This document shows, piece by piece, positions 50,788-62,961 of a stretch of DNA of 64,000 bases (positions are counted from its first letter, which is position 1; every line of letters begins with the position of its first letter). A model generated the notes under the pieces. The model was not told the DNA's origin and ran no database searches. It was given only the letters and a program-made list of their open reading frames with translations. The position numbers and the translations under genes are program-made. The stretch is from Agelaius tricolor (taxonomy: Eukaryota; Chordata; Aves; Passeriformes; Icteridae), in assembly GCA_023055355.1 (NCBI GenBank), contig JALJCS010000022.1, forward strand, positions 6,619,001 through 6,683,000, read 5' to 3'.

Positions 50788-53411
50788 CCCAGCAAGGGAA
50801 GCTGGACACCAATCCCCTCTCTCAGTCCCATTCCACTCCACCCATGCTGCAAAGTCAAAGCTGCAGTGAGTGAGAATAGCCATTTCCTCTGCCCTGCTCT
50901 CTGCTCAGAAATTTCCCCACTATTTCACCTTCTGGATAAGCAGAGCAAGCCCAAGGAACAGCTGTCAGATGAGAAGGAACAGCAATTTCTACCTCTCTCT
51001 TCCCCGCCCCAGTGCCACCAGTGTTTTATCCAGTCGGAAAGCCCAGAACCTCTCCAGCTGGGAAGCAGCTTCCATTTCAGATTTACCTGAATCTGTCCTG
51101 CCTGCAGGAGGCTGTGCTGTCTGTGAGCACCACAGGAGGAGGGCACCCACTCTGCTGCCCCTCGCAGCTCTGGGGCAGCCAGCCCTGCTGCAGCCCTGCC
51201 CAGGAAGGGGACGGCATTTCTCTCGGGGTGTTTGATTAAAATACCAAGGTTATGCAACTGCAGGTGACGGACACGAGCGAGGAAGTCTCCATCAGATACA
51301 GAACAAAAGCAGGGCTCCCTGTAAAAAATGCTGGGGAGAAGTAGCCAAAATGTGCCCTTTCCAGCCAGAGCAGCCCTTGGCATTATGGAGTCACAGAGCA
51401 GCAATAAATACAAATTTTTTGCAATTTCACTGAACAATCTTCACAGTGCTGCTATTGCCTATTTACATACCATAGAGGAAACCACAATAGTTTCATTGTT
51501 TCTTTGAATTTACAGCTGATTTAGCTCATATTCCTTACTAGCGCCTACCAACAGTAGGAACTGCAATTTTGTTCTTGTTTATTGGATTACAGATAACAAA
51601 GAATTTAGGAGAAGGAGCAGTGAACCCTACAGTGGAATTCAGTTGCTCTAAATGATGCTACCTTAATGCAGATTAATGCTAAACCACTGATTTACTACTA
51701 AACCAATTAGCTTAGATTGATCCGAACATTGACAACCACTTGCCAGAATTCTGAAACAGGAAGCCAAGGGCTACAAAGCCATTAACTCTTCTAATATTTT
51801 AAATAAAAATGTGTCAGTGATTAAATTTCAATAGAGATATTGAAAATGGCCAAAGGATGAAGAAGAGATCCTAACTCATTACTTCTTTGTTTCACACTTT
51901 ATTAAAAACAAAAAAAAAAATCAATCTAACTCTTCATACTTTGAGAACTAAAGATTATTAAGAGCTAACACAGATGGAGTTTCAGCTATATTTCTTACTC
52001 AGTATTTTTCACAAGGATACTTCTCTGTGCTTCTCAGGACAATGCACAATACATCTCCATTTGAGAACCCCTTACTCAGCTGAAGATTGTCTAAATCACT
52101 CAGTTATCACCACTCCTCTAGATTTAGCAAATCTAATTCCATTAATCTTTTCTCACAAATCTTTTTTCCCCTCATGTTTTATCAGTATCTTTCAAAAATA
52201 CAATGTCCAAACCTAGAGACAGTAGCCAGCAGAGTCCTCTTGAGTAATAGGAACAGAGAAAAATTTTCCAATTGCTGTATGTATCTCCTGTTAACACATC
52301 CCAGAAAAACAATGGCAGCAGTATTATACAGTCAATCTACATTCACCTATATTTATCTATATATTACACTTATATTAACTGTATGTTATAGTTAATCTAT
52401 ATTATGGTAAGTATAATTATTCTCCATGTGCTTTTCAGGATCTGTGTGTATTAGTTCCCACTTCTTATCTGTGCAAGTCCACACGTCACACTTCTAGACA
52501 GTGAAATTCAGCTGCATAATTTCAAACCATATAGCTGACTTATCAGGACTATTCTGAATTACAACACTGTTCTGCAGAAAAATTAAATACTGTTTCTAAA
52601 CTTGGATTACCACAAATTTTAAAAGCAGTTTCCCTGTTAAATCATTAAAAAAATATAGAGGGACTGAGGCCAGGAGAGATTGCTCACTTGAAGGAATCAA
52701 TCTGAAAAGCTATCAAAAAGAAGATTTACTTTATCTGAAGGACAGCAGCAGTCTGATCAGCACCTCTCAGCATCTAAGGAGTAGCATCTATTACAGTGCC
52801 AACAGAACCTGGATTTTCCTCTCTCATATCACTGCTTGCCACTTTTAAGATCGCTTAGAATTTGAGACTGGACACTGGACAAGTTCACACAGCACCATTA
52901 AAATCCTATGGCCATAGGGCACATCAAGTATCCATTCTGTGGGGAGCTACTAGGAACACATTAGCAGGGAGGACCCAAGATTAAAACAGGAATTCTTTTT
53001 TTTTTTTTTTCGATTTTTCCTTCTTTCTTTCCAAATAACAGCAGGGATTAGTGTTAAACAAACTGCAGCCTTTGGGGTGATCTTGGGCACTTCTTGGTAC
53101 TAAGAATGGAAAATGGGATATAAAGAGTTTGTTTCCCTAACTGGGGGCTCTACTTTTCTTGCCACAGCACAGCAAGAAAAGCTTAGTAATGCAAAGAAGC
53201 TGATGTGTGGGAACTCAGATGTAGAACTGTTTTATGCTGCAGCTTGTATTTTACCACTGAGCTTTTAATTTCAAATCTGCAAAGCCCATTCCTGCCTAGA
53301 ACACTCTATCTCTGTGTCTTCCCTCACATCACCATGTTGATCTCTTGGACTCCTCCTCTCTGCAAACATACAGACAGAAAAATCAGACCTTCTTTTCCCC
53401 ATTTCATTTCT
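50788..53411. other. ABLIM1: Intronic non-coding stretch
   Basis: The part at 50900..51330 is somewhat richer in G+C and CpG than its surroundings, but I see no exon. A T15 run lies near 52995. Nothing else recognised. Confidence 0.6.
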
Positions 53412-53935
53412 CATAGAATAGAAGTGAATGGACTATTTCAGTTGGAAGGAATCTACAATTAATAATCTAATTCAGCTGCCTGGCCAGCTCAGGGCTGACG
53501 GAGTTATGAACGGCACTGTCCATGCCTCAAACACTGACAGGCTTTGGGGATCAAGGACATCCCTAGGAAGCAGTGTTTGACCATGCTCCAGTAAAGAAAT
53601 CCTTCCTAATGTCCAGCCTAAACCTTCCCTGGCACAGCTTTGAACCATTTCCACATGTTCTGTTGAAGCCCATAGCAGTGGCCCCAGCCTGTCCAGAACC
53701 CTCTGCAGAGCCTTCCTGCCCTGCAGCAGATCAGCACTCCCACCCAGCCTGGTGTTGCCAGAGACCTGATTGAGGATGCACTCACTCCTCTCATCCAGAT
53801 CATCAGTAAAGTTATTAAAAAGGACTGGGCCCAGTACTGAGCCCTTGGGAACACCACTGGTGACCATCCTCCAACTAAATTCCAGTCCATTATCCACCAC
53901 TGGTTAGTCTCAGCTACCCAGCCAGATCTTTTACA
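53412..53935 (-). mobile_element. CR1 LINE, 5'-truncated and internally deleted
   Basis: On the minus strand an open stretch carries the CR1 reverse transcriptase C-terminal block [21 protein letters not shown], followed by [21 protein letters not shown]. It then jumps to the region encoding [10 protein letters not shown] near the CR1 3' end. The plus-strand text CATAGAATAGAAGTGAATGG, TTTCAGTTGGAAGGA and CTAATTCAGCTGCCTGGCC is the antisense of the family's 3' terminus. The catalytic centre and most of ORF2 are gone. It is in the same orientation as ABLIM1. Confidence 0.92.
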
Positions 53936-56933
53936 CATGAAGACTAAATGGGATCTTGGTGCTTCATAAATTTTCCTCCACCAGTCCAATTTACTTCCTG
54001 TCTCATCACCAGACTGTTTCCATGCTCCCTACATTTCCCCCCATGCCTTTCTCATCCTCTTAGATTGCTTCTTTCTTTACATCCAGCTGATGCAAGAGAG
54101 GCAGCCATTCTCACCAGTGATGCTTTAAATAAATATGGTTACATAAAGAGGCACTAACCTCCCACAAGAGGTTGGTTAGGTAATGTGCTGTGTGTCTCCT
54201 TCCCCTCAGGTGTGCACTGTCACAGCCAGAGCCACCCCTCTGCAAGGCTGCACAAGGTGTCATTGGTGCAAGTGACAGGTGATAGTATCTTATATGAGAA
54301 GTAACATCACACAGTTCCAAGACCATTTTCTTTTCAAAATTCCAGTGCTCTTTTGCAACCAACTTTCAGGCTTTGCTAATCCTCAAAATCAGACATTTTC
54401 TCAGAGACTCCTTTGTATCAGGGTCTGTCCCCAGAGCATCAAAGCCATGTGCTGAACCAGCCCTGCTAGGGTAAGACAGATTTTGTTGCAGCAAACCATG
54501 ACTGGCAATCTCTCTCACAGGAAGCATCCTTGGAGCTCCCCTGGACACAGAAAGGAAGGTGGATCATAATTCCTTGGCCAAATGAACTCAAGAGAAATGC
54601 AGAATGAAGGTCCTTTCAGGGATTCAAGGCCATTTTTGAACTCCTTTCTTTCAAGTTTTCTTCAACTTTTAGAGTGCTCTTAACTGTCAGTATGATACCA
54701 CCATTTAACTTTGTAAGACATGTTTAACCTCCCTTAACCTATGAAGGGGATGGAATTTCAGGATGCAAGAGCTAAGTAAAAGCAAGTCATGGTTAAATGG
54801 ATGAGACTCCAAAGGCTCACCTGAATACTAAATAGCTCTGCACCTGTTGATCATTCTTGACCTTCCAAAAAACTAAAATATGGGCCTTTCCTGATGTTTA
54901 TGATTCCACTTATGATCAGCAAGGAAAATAACTACTGAGTCTCCAAATGCTTTGAACAGTGTAATTTCTAATCTCTGTTTGCAATGCCAAATAGAGACAG
55001 CAAACTGCCCTTCAGCAGGGTTTATAAGCTGCTAAATCTTGTAGTACTTCAGGGACCATAATCCCCAAGCAGCACATGGCCTAAGAGACAGACTTACATG
55101 TTTCCCATCTTAAAGTCACATACAGCACTTACCCCCAGGCTGTTTTCCAAAGGCATTCCACTGATTTTTATTCTAAGTGGGTGAGATTCTGGTTCCAATT
55201 GTTGTAATTGAAGTAAAGCTGAGGCACCAGACACCCTTCAGCCTTTCAGTTAGCATTATATCTGGCACTGGAAAGCAGGAGCACAATTCCCACCCTATTG
55301 AATAGCAGCTCCCATACTGGAGGGTGAAAGGAGAAAATCCACAGTGGTTATTTGCATTATCTATTGCAGCATAATGCTAAACCTGTCCCACTATCTTTGT
55401 GATTGCTCACACATGAGTAAAGAGCTGCAAAATTGCAGATTTCCAGATTGATTTAAGCCCTATACACGTTAGGAGACAGGTCCCAGCCTGCTATGATGGC
55501 AAGAATTTTGCTGGAGTCCTGCATGGATTGATCATATAGCTGGTCACTGTTCATCCAAATAATTGTCAGTTCTAAATTGTGATTTATAAAAATGCTGAAT
55601 TGTTATGTAGATTTTTTCTCTCTAGAATACCAATGGGAAACACTGGGGGGGCTGGCAGGGCAGAATAGTATTTGTATTTTCCCAGCTCACAGCTACATTA
55701 TACATTTGCCCCATGTTTTAGCATTGCTTTTATTGAAATGTTAATTTTAAAATAATTGATTACTCAGAAGCAGTAACTGTCTGCAACAGCATATGGGTTT
55801 GGGACAGTTCTCTTACAAGCTGAATAGCAAAAAGCAATTTGCACAGAAGAAAAAGTGTCATACACCAAAGTAGATATTTGAAAAATATTTGCCTACCAAA
55901 TACAGTCATTCAGTATTAACATTTTGAGGAGCTGGACAGAGTGACAAGCACATAGCAGCTTTCTTCATCTGCTTAGTATAGACAAAATTCCAGCACATAA
56001 GCAGTTTGGGTTATCAAAACTGAAATCCATAAAGCAAGTCCTAGAAGATAAAATCTTTTAAATTCATCTGGAGATTAACATTTACAGCAAATTTCTCATT
56101 CACAGACAGGAGTTTCCAGGAAACTTTTTTTTTTAAATTTGTAATGGACTGTAAGAAGCCAGTTAAGCTGATGAATTCCAGATCTAAGTTCACCCACCAC
56201 TAACAGTTCTACTAATGTTCAATATTAATTAAAATACAAACCAAATTTTAGAAACGACAGGGAGGAACAAAGAGCATAATTATACCTCTTTGCATATATC
56301 CACATTATGCTACATGATGAACACAGTTTATTACCCAATTTTTCAAGAGTTATGGTAGAATTAGGAAAATAAATGTGAAAGGATAATCAAAGGCATGGAC
56401 TGGCTCCTGCACAAAGAGCACCTAAATAAGTTAGGACTTCTTATCATAAAATGGAAAAGGAGGCACCTGGATAAAAGATACCACAGAAGCCTAATAAATG
56501 ACAAGGAGGTGAGCACAGAAGGACTTCTAATCACTTCTTCCAACTCAAGAATGAAGCAGTTTCAATTAATACTCCTTGGCAATAGGTTAAAAACAAGCAG
56601 AAGGGAACACAGTTTCACAAATGCCATAGGAAAGCTCTGAACACACTGCTAACAGGATGCTGTGCTTTCAAAAGACGTTTTTTAGCTTCAATACTTCTGA
56701 AGAGGCCCCTGCTTTTTCCCAGGATTGACATACAGAGAGAGCTGTACCCATATCCACCAATACTTCCAGATTCTAACTTGGCATTTTATTCTTCTTTCCC
56801 TCAGTGATGGAAGTATTTCTCCACACCTGAACACACTTTCTGTCAATATCTTGCTGCTACACAAAACACAACTGTAAAGCAATCAGCCTATTCACCAACC
56901 AAAATCCAAGACCTGGCAGCAGTCCTCACTTAC
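53936..56933. other. ABLIM1: Intronic non-coding stretch
   Basis: No feature recognised between the CR1 element and the N-terminal exon. Confidence 0.6.
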
Positions 56934-57171
56934 CCAGATGCTCAGGAGAGTCACAGAGCTGCTCACACAAGTAGTAGTCATCTGGATTCAAGTAGGGCAG
57001 TTGCTTCAGCAAGCTCTGCTTGGGAATGAGGTACAAGACCTCTGCAATATCCCCATCCTCAATTATCGACATCCTTCTGACTGAATTTTGAAATTTCACT
57101 TTTTCCAGCACCAGTTCTTCACCTGAGCCACACAGCTTCCCAAAGCTGTTTAAGATGGGGAAAGATGGCAT
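56934..57171 (-). CDS. ABLIM1: ABLIM1 alternative N-terminal exon (long-isoform type)
   Basis: This open segment of 79 codons plus one base runs from ATG to the strong donor ATCTGG|GTAAGT. The final G supplies the first base of the valine codon that begins the LIM1 exon, so splicing gives ...SPEHL-V-AHPQEPHHP in frame. The protein starts MPSFPILNSFGKLCGSGEE and ends in a segment around YLNPDDYYLCEQLC. This resembles the N-terminus of the longest mammalian ABLIM1 isoform as I remember it (M-P-x-F...GKLC near the start, a central R-hydrophobic-EDG/EDR stretch, and YLxPxDY near the end). It is far more divergent than the LIM exons. An in-frame TGA sits three codons before the ATG, so as a first exon this ATG is the start; G at -3 gives a fair Kozak context. 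No known domain is visible. Long abLIM isoforms are known to come from alternative promoters. The exon could also be internal, with an acceptor at 57174. Confidence 0.8.
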
Positions 57172-57530
57172 TTCTGTTCAGAAGCAGCTAAGGAAAGCAA
57201 CCTGTAGTGCATGCAGTCAGTCCCACGGCACACTGCCCTTTCCAATCCTTCTCTTTTTCTCTTATCCACCAAAGGAGATTAAGGAAGATATATTTTTAGT
57301 GATTATCTTCAAGAGATTAGAACAGTATGCTTGATCAGGTGGTTGCCATCTAAAACTATTGTAATCAGTTGAAACTCATCCCTGCAAATGCAAAAATCAC
57401 AAACAAACCCAAAAAGAGTATCTGAAAATCAGATTAATATTCGGGACAATAGAAAGAACGTAACTGAGTTACATAAGAGGATTAGTTTAAAATCAAAAAA
57501 CCTTGCTGTGTCAAAAATCTTATTATAGAA

Positions 57531-57552
57531 TCATCATCATCATCATCATCAT
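57531..57552. repeat. (ATC)7 microsatellite
   Basis: Seven uninterrupted trinucleotide units. Confidence 0.93.
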
Positions 57553-59838
57553 AAGCTACAAATGCACATCTGTGCATTTAATGGCTCCCCTCCATGCCAG
57601 GTCTGTCAGTGTGCTGTGGAGAAAAGGCTGTAGCAAAGATGGAGCACGTTGGTCCTTCTTTTTTAGGAATGTACAAGCACTGGCTGGCACTACTTCATAA
57701 GCAGATTTCTTTGGAGAAATCCTTTCTGCAGCTTTCACTGCCTCTTGCAAACAAAAGCACTTCAGCTTTTCCCTAACCATGAAGGATTGGTTTGCTTCTG
57801 CTCTTCCTCTGCATCTTCCTGTGTAGCTGACAGCAGAGGCTTTGCAGACACTGTGCCAACCCCTCCTGCTTCACCTACAAGGAGTATTTACATTAATCCA
57901 ATTCCAGTGACTTGCTAATCTAATCATCTAATGAATATTTCTCCCTGGGTAAAGGCAGAGTTAATCATCAACAGGGCACTGGAAAGTCACAGGAAATTCC
58001 AAAGTGGGAGAGATAAAAAACCCCCCAAACTAACAACATTCATCATCTGTAAGAGAAAGTTACAGGTAGACCCCAGACCTGGACATGCTCAGAGGCAACT
58101 TCAGACTCTACTCGGTGAAAGGCACAGAGACAACTGTGCAACCAGTGTCTGGCCCACAGTTTCAACTCCCCTTAACACAGAGAAGTTAGCTGCAGCTGCA
58201 AAATGACCTCATGTAATCATTGCACTGCTTCCAGTAAGGCTTTTTCTAAATTAGAAGGTGACAAAAACTCTACCAGTAGACTTGCTGAGCACAGTGAGAA
58301 ACTGTCACTTAATTCTCCCTCAAAACTCAGAGCTCAAGTACTAACTCCAGATGGGGATAGGCTTTGAAGAGAAGACTGCTTTATCTACTGTTTTGAAGAG
58401 AAAATACCATCTCATAAATCCGGACTTTGATAATCTATTATTACACATATCTTATGAGGTCAATTACTTTCTATTTTTCAAGTGGTATGACTTTTTTATT
58501 ATCTTGAAAACAAGTGTGCAATTTCAGTTCCCCTTAAACAGCCATGCTCCTGGATTTTCTCATCAATGGAGAACACGGTAGGACAAGCCAGAATAAATCT
58601 GTACTAATTTTAATGGGGTGATGCTAATGTCTATTTGAGGAAGAGCAACTCCAGTTCTGCCTTAGAGTATCAGATCAGAGATCTCAGCAAATGCCATGTT
58701 TTAAGCATTCTTCAGAGGAAATGAAGCTTTGCAGTTTTTCATTCTCTCAACCTACTGACCTGCACTCCACAGCCCCTCCATGGCAGAGGCAGCTCTGAAA
58801 ATCCAAAGGCTTTGACCAGTGAGGGTGGATCTCCATTCAGAGCCTAAAGCAGAGGCATGACTCACAGGAGGGGCAGGATGAGCCAACCCAGGATCCCTCA
58901 GTCTGAGAGTGCCATTTGCTGCTGGGTAATGGGTGAAGGATGTTGACACCTGACGACAGCAGCGCCAACCATCTGACATCACCCAGCCCCAGTGACACTG
59001 AGTCAGGGCGGACTCTGCCCTTTGAGGAGAGGCAAACACACACACATTGCCCTGACACTGACTCTGCTGCACAAGTCAACCCTCAGACAGCAGAAAGGTG
59101 AGCCCTGCAGGAGCTGCTCCAGCTGTGCAACACTTGCTAAAGCTTGGCTGCCTAATACCCAGAAGAGAAGTCTTTCCTCACGCTGGAGCTTGAACACACT
59201 GGTTTAAAGCTGACTCCCCATTTTCTGCTGTGCCCTTGCTGATTCCAACCTCCAGCTCTGGTCACCAAGAGTTTCATTACACCAGCTCTGGCAGGAAGAA
59301 CTAAACCAGTATGACCAGTATATCCACTACAGAAGCACTCAGCCTGTGACCACTGTAGGAGAGTCTGGTGATCTATCCACCAGTGCAGCACAATCCAGTG
59401 TCCTTCCACCACCAAAACTGGTGGGGGACAATGGATCAGGATTTAGTGACCCTAACATGTCACTGCAGAAACATCCTGCTTAATTAAAAATAAGATCCTC
59501 CTTCCCCTGAGACAGATTTCTCTAATGCTGCCCCTTTCCAGCCCTGGCTATTGCAGTCACTGTCTGAGAACTGCACCTTCAAAGATCCCATGCCAGCTGC
59601 TCACAAAGCAATATGATTTTTGGATAATTCTTTTTTTTTTTTAATTATAGTGTTTGTCTCCAAAAGCCTCAATGCTGTTAATATATATAATATAAAGGAA
59701 CAAGCAGTAGAAATAAGCATAACAAGGCCAGGAAGCATCACAGTGGCCTCTGAGTCAGATAAAGGACTGTTTGTAGCACATCCTTGTGTCCAAGGCAAAG
59801 GACAAGGCCTGAGACAGCCTCATACAACATACTAAACA

Positions 59839-59863
59839 TTTTTGATTCAGTCTGAATCAAAAA
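59839..59863. repeat. Perfect hairpin (11-bp stem, 3-nt loop)
   Basis: TTTTTGATTCA and TGAATCAAAAA are exact reverse complements around GTC. Confidence 0.85.
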
Positions 59864-59879
59864 GACAATGTCAATCTCC

Positions 59880-59912
59880 TACCACTTAAGTCAAGCATTC
59901 AATTAAGTGGTA
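59880..59912. repeat. Perfect hairpin (10-bp stem, 13-nt loop)
   Basis: TACCACTTAA and TTAAGTGGTA are exact reverse complements. It begins 17 bp after the preceding hairpin. Confidence 0.85.
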
Positions 59913-61287
59913 TAGTTTGATTTCTGATGCTCTTGCTGTGGAGACAAGAAAAAGGCAGGAATCACAGGGGCACAACCCTGTCTTTCTGCTTTGTGAAGGA
60001 AAGGCTCAGGAATCCAGGGCACTCAGCTCAGAACTAGTGTTGAGGAAGTGTTCTCAGGCTCTGCCAAGCAGCAAAACCTGTTTAAATCACTGCCAATTCA
60101 AAGCTGTGTCTAATCCAAGAAGTCAATGCTGGGATCTCGAGCCTGCACACAGCACAGTGTGAGGTATGGGCACTTTCCAGACTGACAGTTTTCACAGGGG
60201 GCTGGCTGGATAGGAGACAGGAATTATGCAGAACAGCTACTTTAAATATTTTATCTCATTTTCAACTTTATAAATATTTTATTTATAAATATTTCCAGCT
60301 GTCTCAAGCCCATTTCTTATTCAATCCCCTCTGAATTCACCACACCAATTGGCTGCCTGGATGATAAAAATACATGCATGTTTCATATGCAACCAGGAAT
60401 AGAAGCATCTCTACTATTCTCCAAGAGCAGAAGTAACAAAAAAAAATTGAAGGCAATCCACAAATAAATTAAGAAACAGAATAGCCAACAGTGAATAATA
60501 GTAAAAACCAGACACCACAGGCTAAATACATAGAAGAGGAAATATCCCTCCATGTTTCAGAGAAGCACTGAGGATTAGACTTGCCCTTCAGCAGAAATGT
60601 GTAGTGCATTAATGTTGTCTTGATTTCTACTGTCATTAGAGTAAAACATCTTGCAAAAGCATTTCAGTGTGATTTTAGTCTTGCACTGAAAGCAAAAAAC
60701 AGCCCAATCAGAAACCCAACAAACTGAAGTCAGTCACACCAGTTCAGCAAAGCCTAGCTGCAAAAAATAATCAAAACAAAAATACAGGAAACAAGGTAAA
60801 ACAAAACAAAATTTTCCTTTTTCCTCAACATGCCACTTCAGAAGGTAATACATGTATTGCACAGGTAGATAGCCCCAAATAATGTTCCATGCATCCAGAG
60901 CAAGAGGATTATCAGGATTACCTTCTCCATATAAGAATTCTCAAAGATATTGAGAGAAAGGAGAGGAAAAAAGGATCTTCATCTAAATGAAAAATGAGCA
61001 AGCACTCTATCCACTTTTACCATGAAATATAGTTATCCAAGCAATAAAATAACTAAACCAACAAATGAGAGCAAACAAAAGGAAAAAAAAATCAAAAATT
61101 CAAATACACACACACAAAAAAGAAGCAAAACTTGTGGTAAAATCACTCCACACATTCAGCTTTTTTGACACCCACTATTTACTAACTCAAGACTGCAGGC
61201 TGATGTACAAACACTCAGCTATTTACTGAAAACTTCATCCACATAATGAAGACCAGAAAATTCACATGCACATCTTAATTTCTTTAC

Positions 61288-61378
61288 CTAAGTGTCCGAA
61301 ACAGGCAGTCATCTTCTGGGCATACTGACAGAAGCTCTTCACCCCATAGGGCTCCTCACCCAGGACCTGCTCACCCAT
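61288..61378 (-). CDS. ABLIM1: Candidate ABLIM1 alternative first coding exon (30 codons)
   Basis: On the minus strand an ATG in a near-perfect Kozak context (gaagccATGG) opens 30 codons without a stop, then one base and the donor TTAG|GTAAAG. The peptide starts MGEQVLGEEPYGVKSFCQY and ends MTACFGHL. The phase-1 end fits the LIM1 exon, giving FGHL-V-AHPQEP. An in-frame TAA lies 18 codons upstream, at 61430..61432. A possible acceptor (ctctgcag|AGAG) at about 61403 would keep frame with eight more codons, so the exon could be longer and internal. The composition reads like real protein, and start, donor and phase all agree, but I recognise no domain and cannot confirm it in known isoforms. It lies about 4 kb upstream of the other N-terminal exon, as expected for a separate promoter. 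Confidence 0.62.
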
Positions 61379-61787
61379 GGCTTCAGCAAGAGCTGCCTCT
61401 CTCTGCAGAGTCAACCAACTACTGCTTGTTTAAGGCTGATAAGAGATCTTCCTCTTCCAATTTATCTCCATTAATAATTCAGGTACTACATAAAATTTGC
61501 TGAGCTTTAAAAACCGGTAGTGCAAAGCTATTTTGTGGCTTTTGAAGTAATCATGTTTTAGTCCTTAAAAAGTATCTCGGCTATTTTATTCCAGTAGTTT
61601 ACAGAAATTATTTTCAAATGGAAACAAAATGATGCACAAGAGGAAATTTTGTGGGGGTTATGCTCAGGGCAGAGAGACATTTAAATGTTCCCCTAGCTTA
61701 AACCCAGAAACAGAATTACCACCACTACTAAAATGTGTTATTTTGTACTGATAAGTGTTTTCACCAATGATATGGGCAGTGGGATGC

Positions 61788-61994
61788 AGTGCACCCAATG
61801 AGGGTGGTGAAACACAGGCTGCCCAGAGGTGGTGGATGCCCCATCCCTGGAAACATTCCAGGCCAGGGCAGACTGGGCTGTGAGCAGCCTGGTCCAGGGC
61901 AAGATGCCCCTGCCCACTGCAGAAGGGTTTGGGTCATTAATGGTCCCCCCAGCCCAACCCAACCCAGCCCATGGAATTCTGTGATTCCATGATG
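61788..61994 (+). mobile_element. CR1 LINE 3' end
   Basis: The recognisable order is CACAGGCTGCCCAGAGGTGG, TGGATGCCCCATCCCTGGAA, CATTCCAGGCCAGGGCAGAC, TGGGCTGTGAGCAGCCTGGT, then CATGGAATTCTGTGATTCCA TGATG at the end. This is the standard CR1 3' UTR with its tandem terminal octamer. It is 5'-truncated and antisense to ABLIM1. Confidence 0.93.
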
Positions 61995-62941
61995 CTCCTG
62001 CAAGCAGGCATGCCCACTGCTATGAGAACACCACTACCTCAGCAACACCACTACCTGCCAGGCCCCACTTCTCAATGCTGTCCAGCTCCTGGGCACTCAG
62101 AACCCCAGCAGAGCCCAGCTACAAACAGCACTGTGTTCTCTGGAAACCTCCAGCACACTGCATTTTAGAAGCACTAAGGCACCACAGCCAGGAGCAACAG
62201 GAACAGGGTATTTTCTCACTCCCTGGAGCAGGAGGCCCATCTAATCTCGTTGTTATCCTGGCTGAGAAGAAAACACCCAAGGGCTGACTCAGCAGTCCTG
62301 CTGCCAGGCAGCTGCAGTGGCCACACATACCTGTGTCTGTTCTGCCCCTCTAAGGAAATCCACTGCCAGTCACACCAGTGTCACTGACCTCTGCCTGGCT
62401 AAACACTGCAGAATGGCTTTGGCTGAACTCTCTGGACTCAGGGGGTGATCAGCAGTGAAGAACAAGTGTTCCTCACAAGCAAATATGCTCCAGGTGCACT
62501 ACACTTGTTTTCTGTCCTGCTTCCTCACTGAAACCATATCCACCCAGGAAAAAGCATTTAGCAGAGCTCATGTAAGTACAGCTGATGGCCACATAAAGCA
62601 CTGGTACTACTAAGCAGACACTTCAAAGAGAGATCTAGATACAAATTTTATTCACAACAGACTGAAAAGCCCAGTTACTAATATTTAATATAACTTCCTA
62701 GTACTAATATTTAACATTACTTCAACAGTTTACTGTCTAGAAAAGCCTAATATGTAGTTTAAAAAAGCTATGGGGCTTAGGTATCTTTTGTTGTGATAAA
62801 GGCTATGAAGAACCTGCAGAGGTGGGAATTATACATCCACAGATCTCTACCAAGTTTACTGCTTTAAACCCACACAAGGTTCTCTAAGGTAAGCTGGAGG
62901 AACAGAAAGACCACAAAGCCACAAGGCTTCTCTGTACTGGC

Positions 62942-62961
62942 AAAAAAAAAAAAAAAAAAAA
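62942..62961. repeat. A20 homopolymer
   Basis: Twenty consecutive A residues. Possibly the tail of an old retroposed sequence, but nothing recognisable precedes it. Confidence 0.9.

Larger units (their letters stand above)
57172..61287. other. ABLIM1: Non-coding stretch between alternative 5' exons
   Basis: The first 150 bases probably hold 5' UTR or promoter of the exon ending at 57171. An (ATC)7 tract lies at 57531..57552 and two adjacent perfect hairpins at 59839..59912. No exon recognised in the rest. Confidence 0.55.
1..61378 (-). other. ABLIM1: ABLIM1 gene body, 5' part (partial)
   Basis: All recognised coding exons lie on the minus strand and belong to one gene, actin-binding LIM protein 1. 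Family knowledge: ABLIM proteins have four LIM zinc-finger domains followed by a linker and a C-terminal dematin-like villin headpiece that binds F-actin. They link actin to signalling and act in axon guidance, retina and striated muscle. The window holds candidate alternative first exons plus the exons for LIM1 and LIM2. Exons for LIM3, LIM4 and the headpiece were searched for by eye on the minus strand left of 13.9 kb and not found, so the gene must continue beyond coordinate 1. ABLIM1 is preferred over ABLIM2 and ABLIM3 because the stretch before LIM1 (PHHPSEKPVIHCHKCGEPC) and the LIM1-LIM2 text match ABLIM1 as I recall it. The right-hand gene boundary is only the outermost candidate exon; the true start may be further right. 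Confidence 0.85.

Noticed and set aside
50925..51437. 170-codon minus-strand open frame in a slightly CpG-richer segment
   Set aside because: No family motif, no clear splice sites, and overlapping open frames on the other strand.
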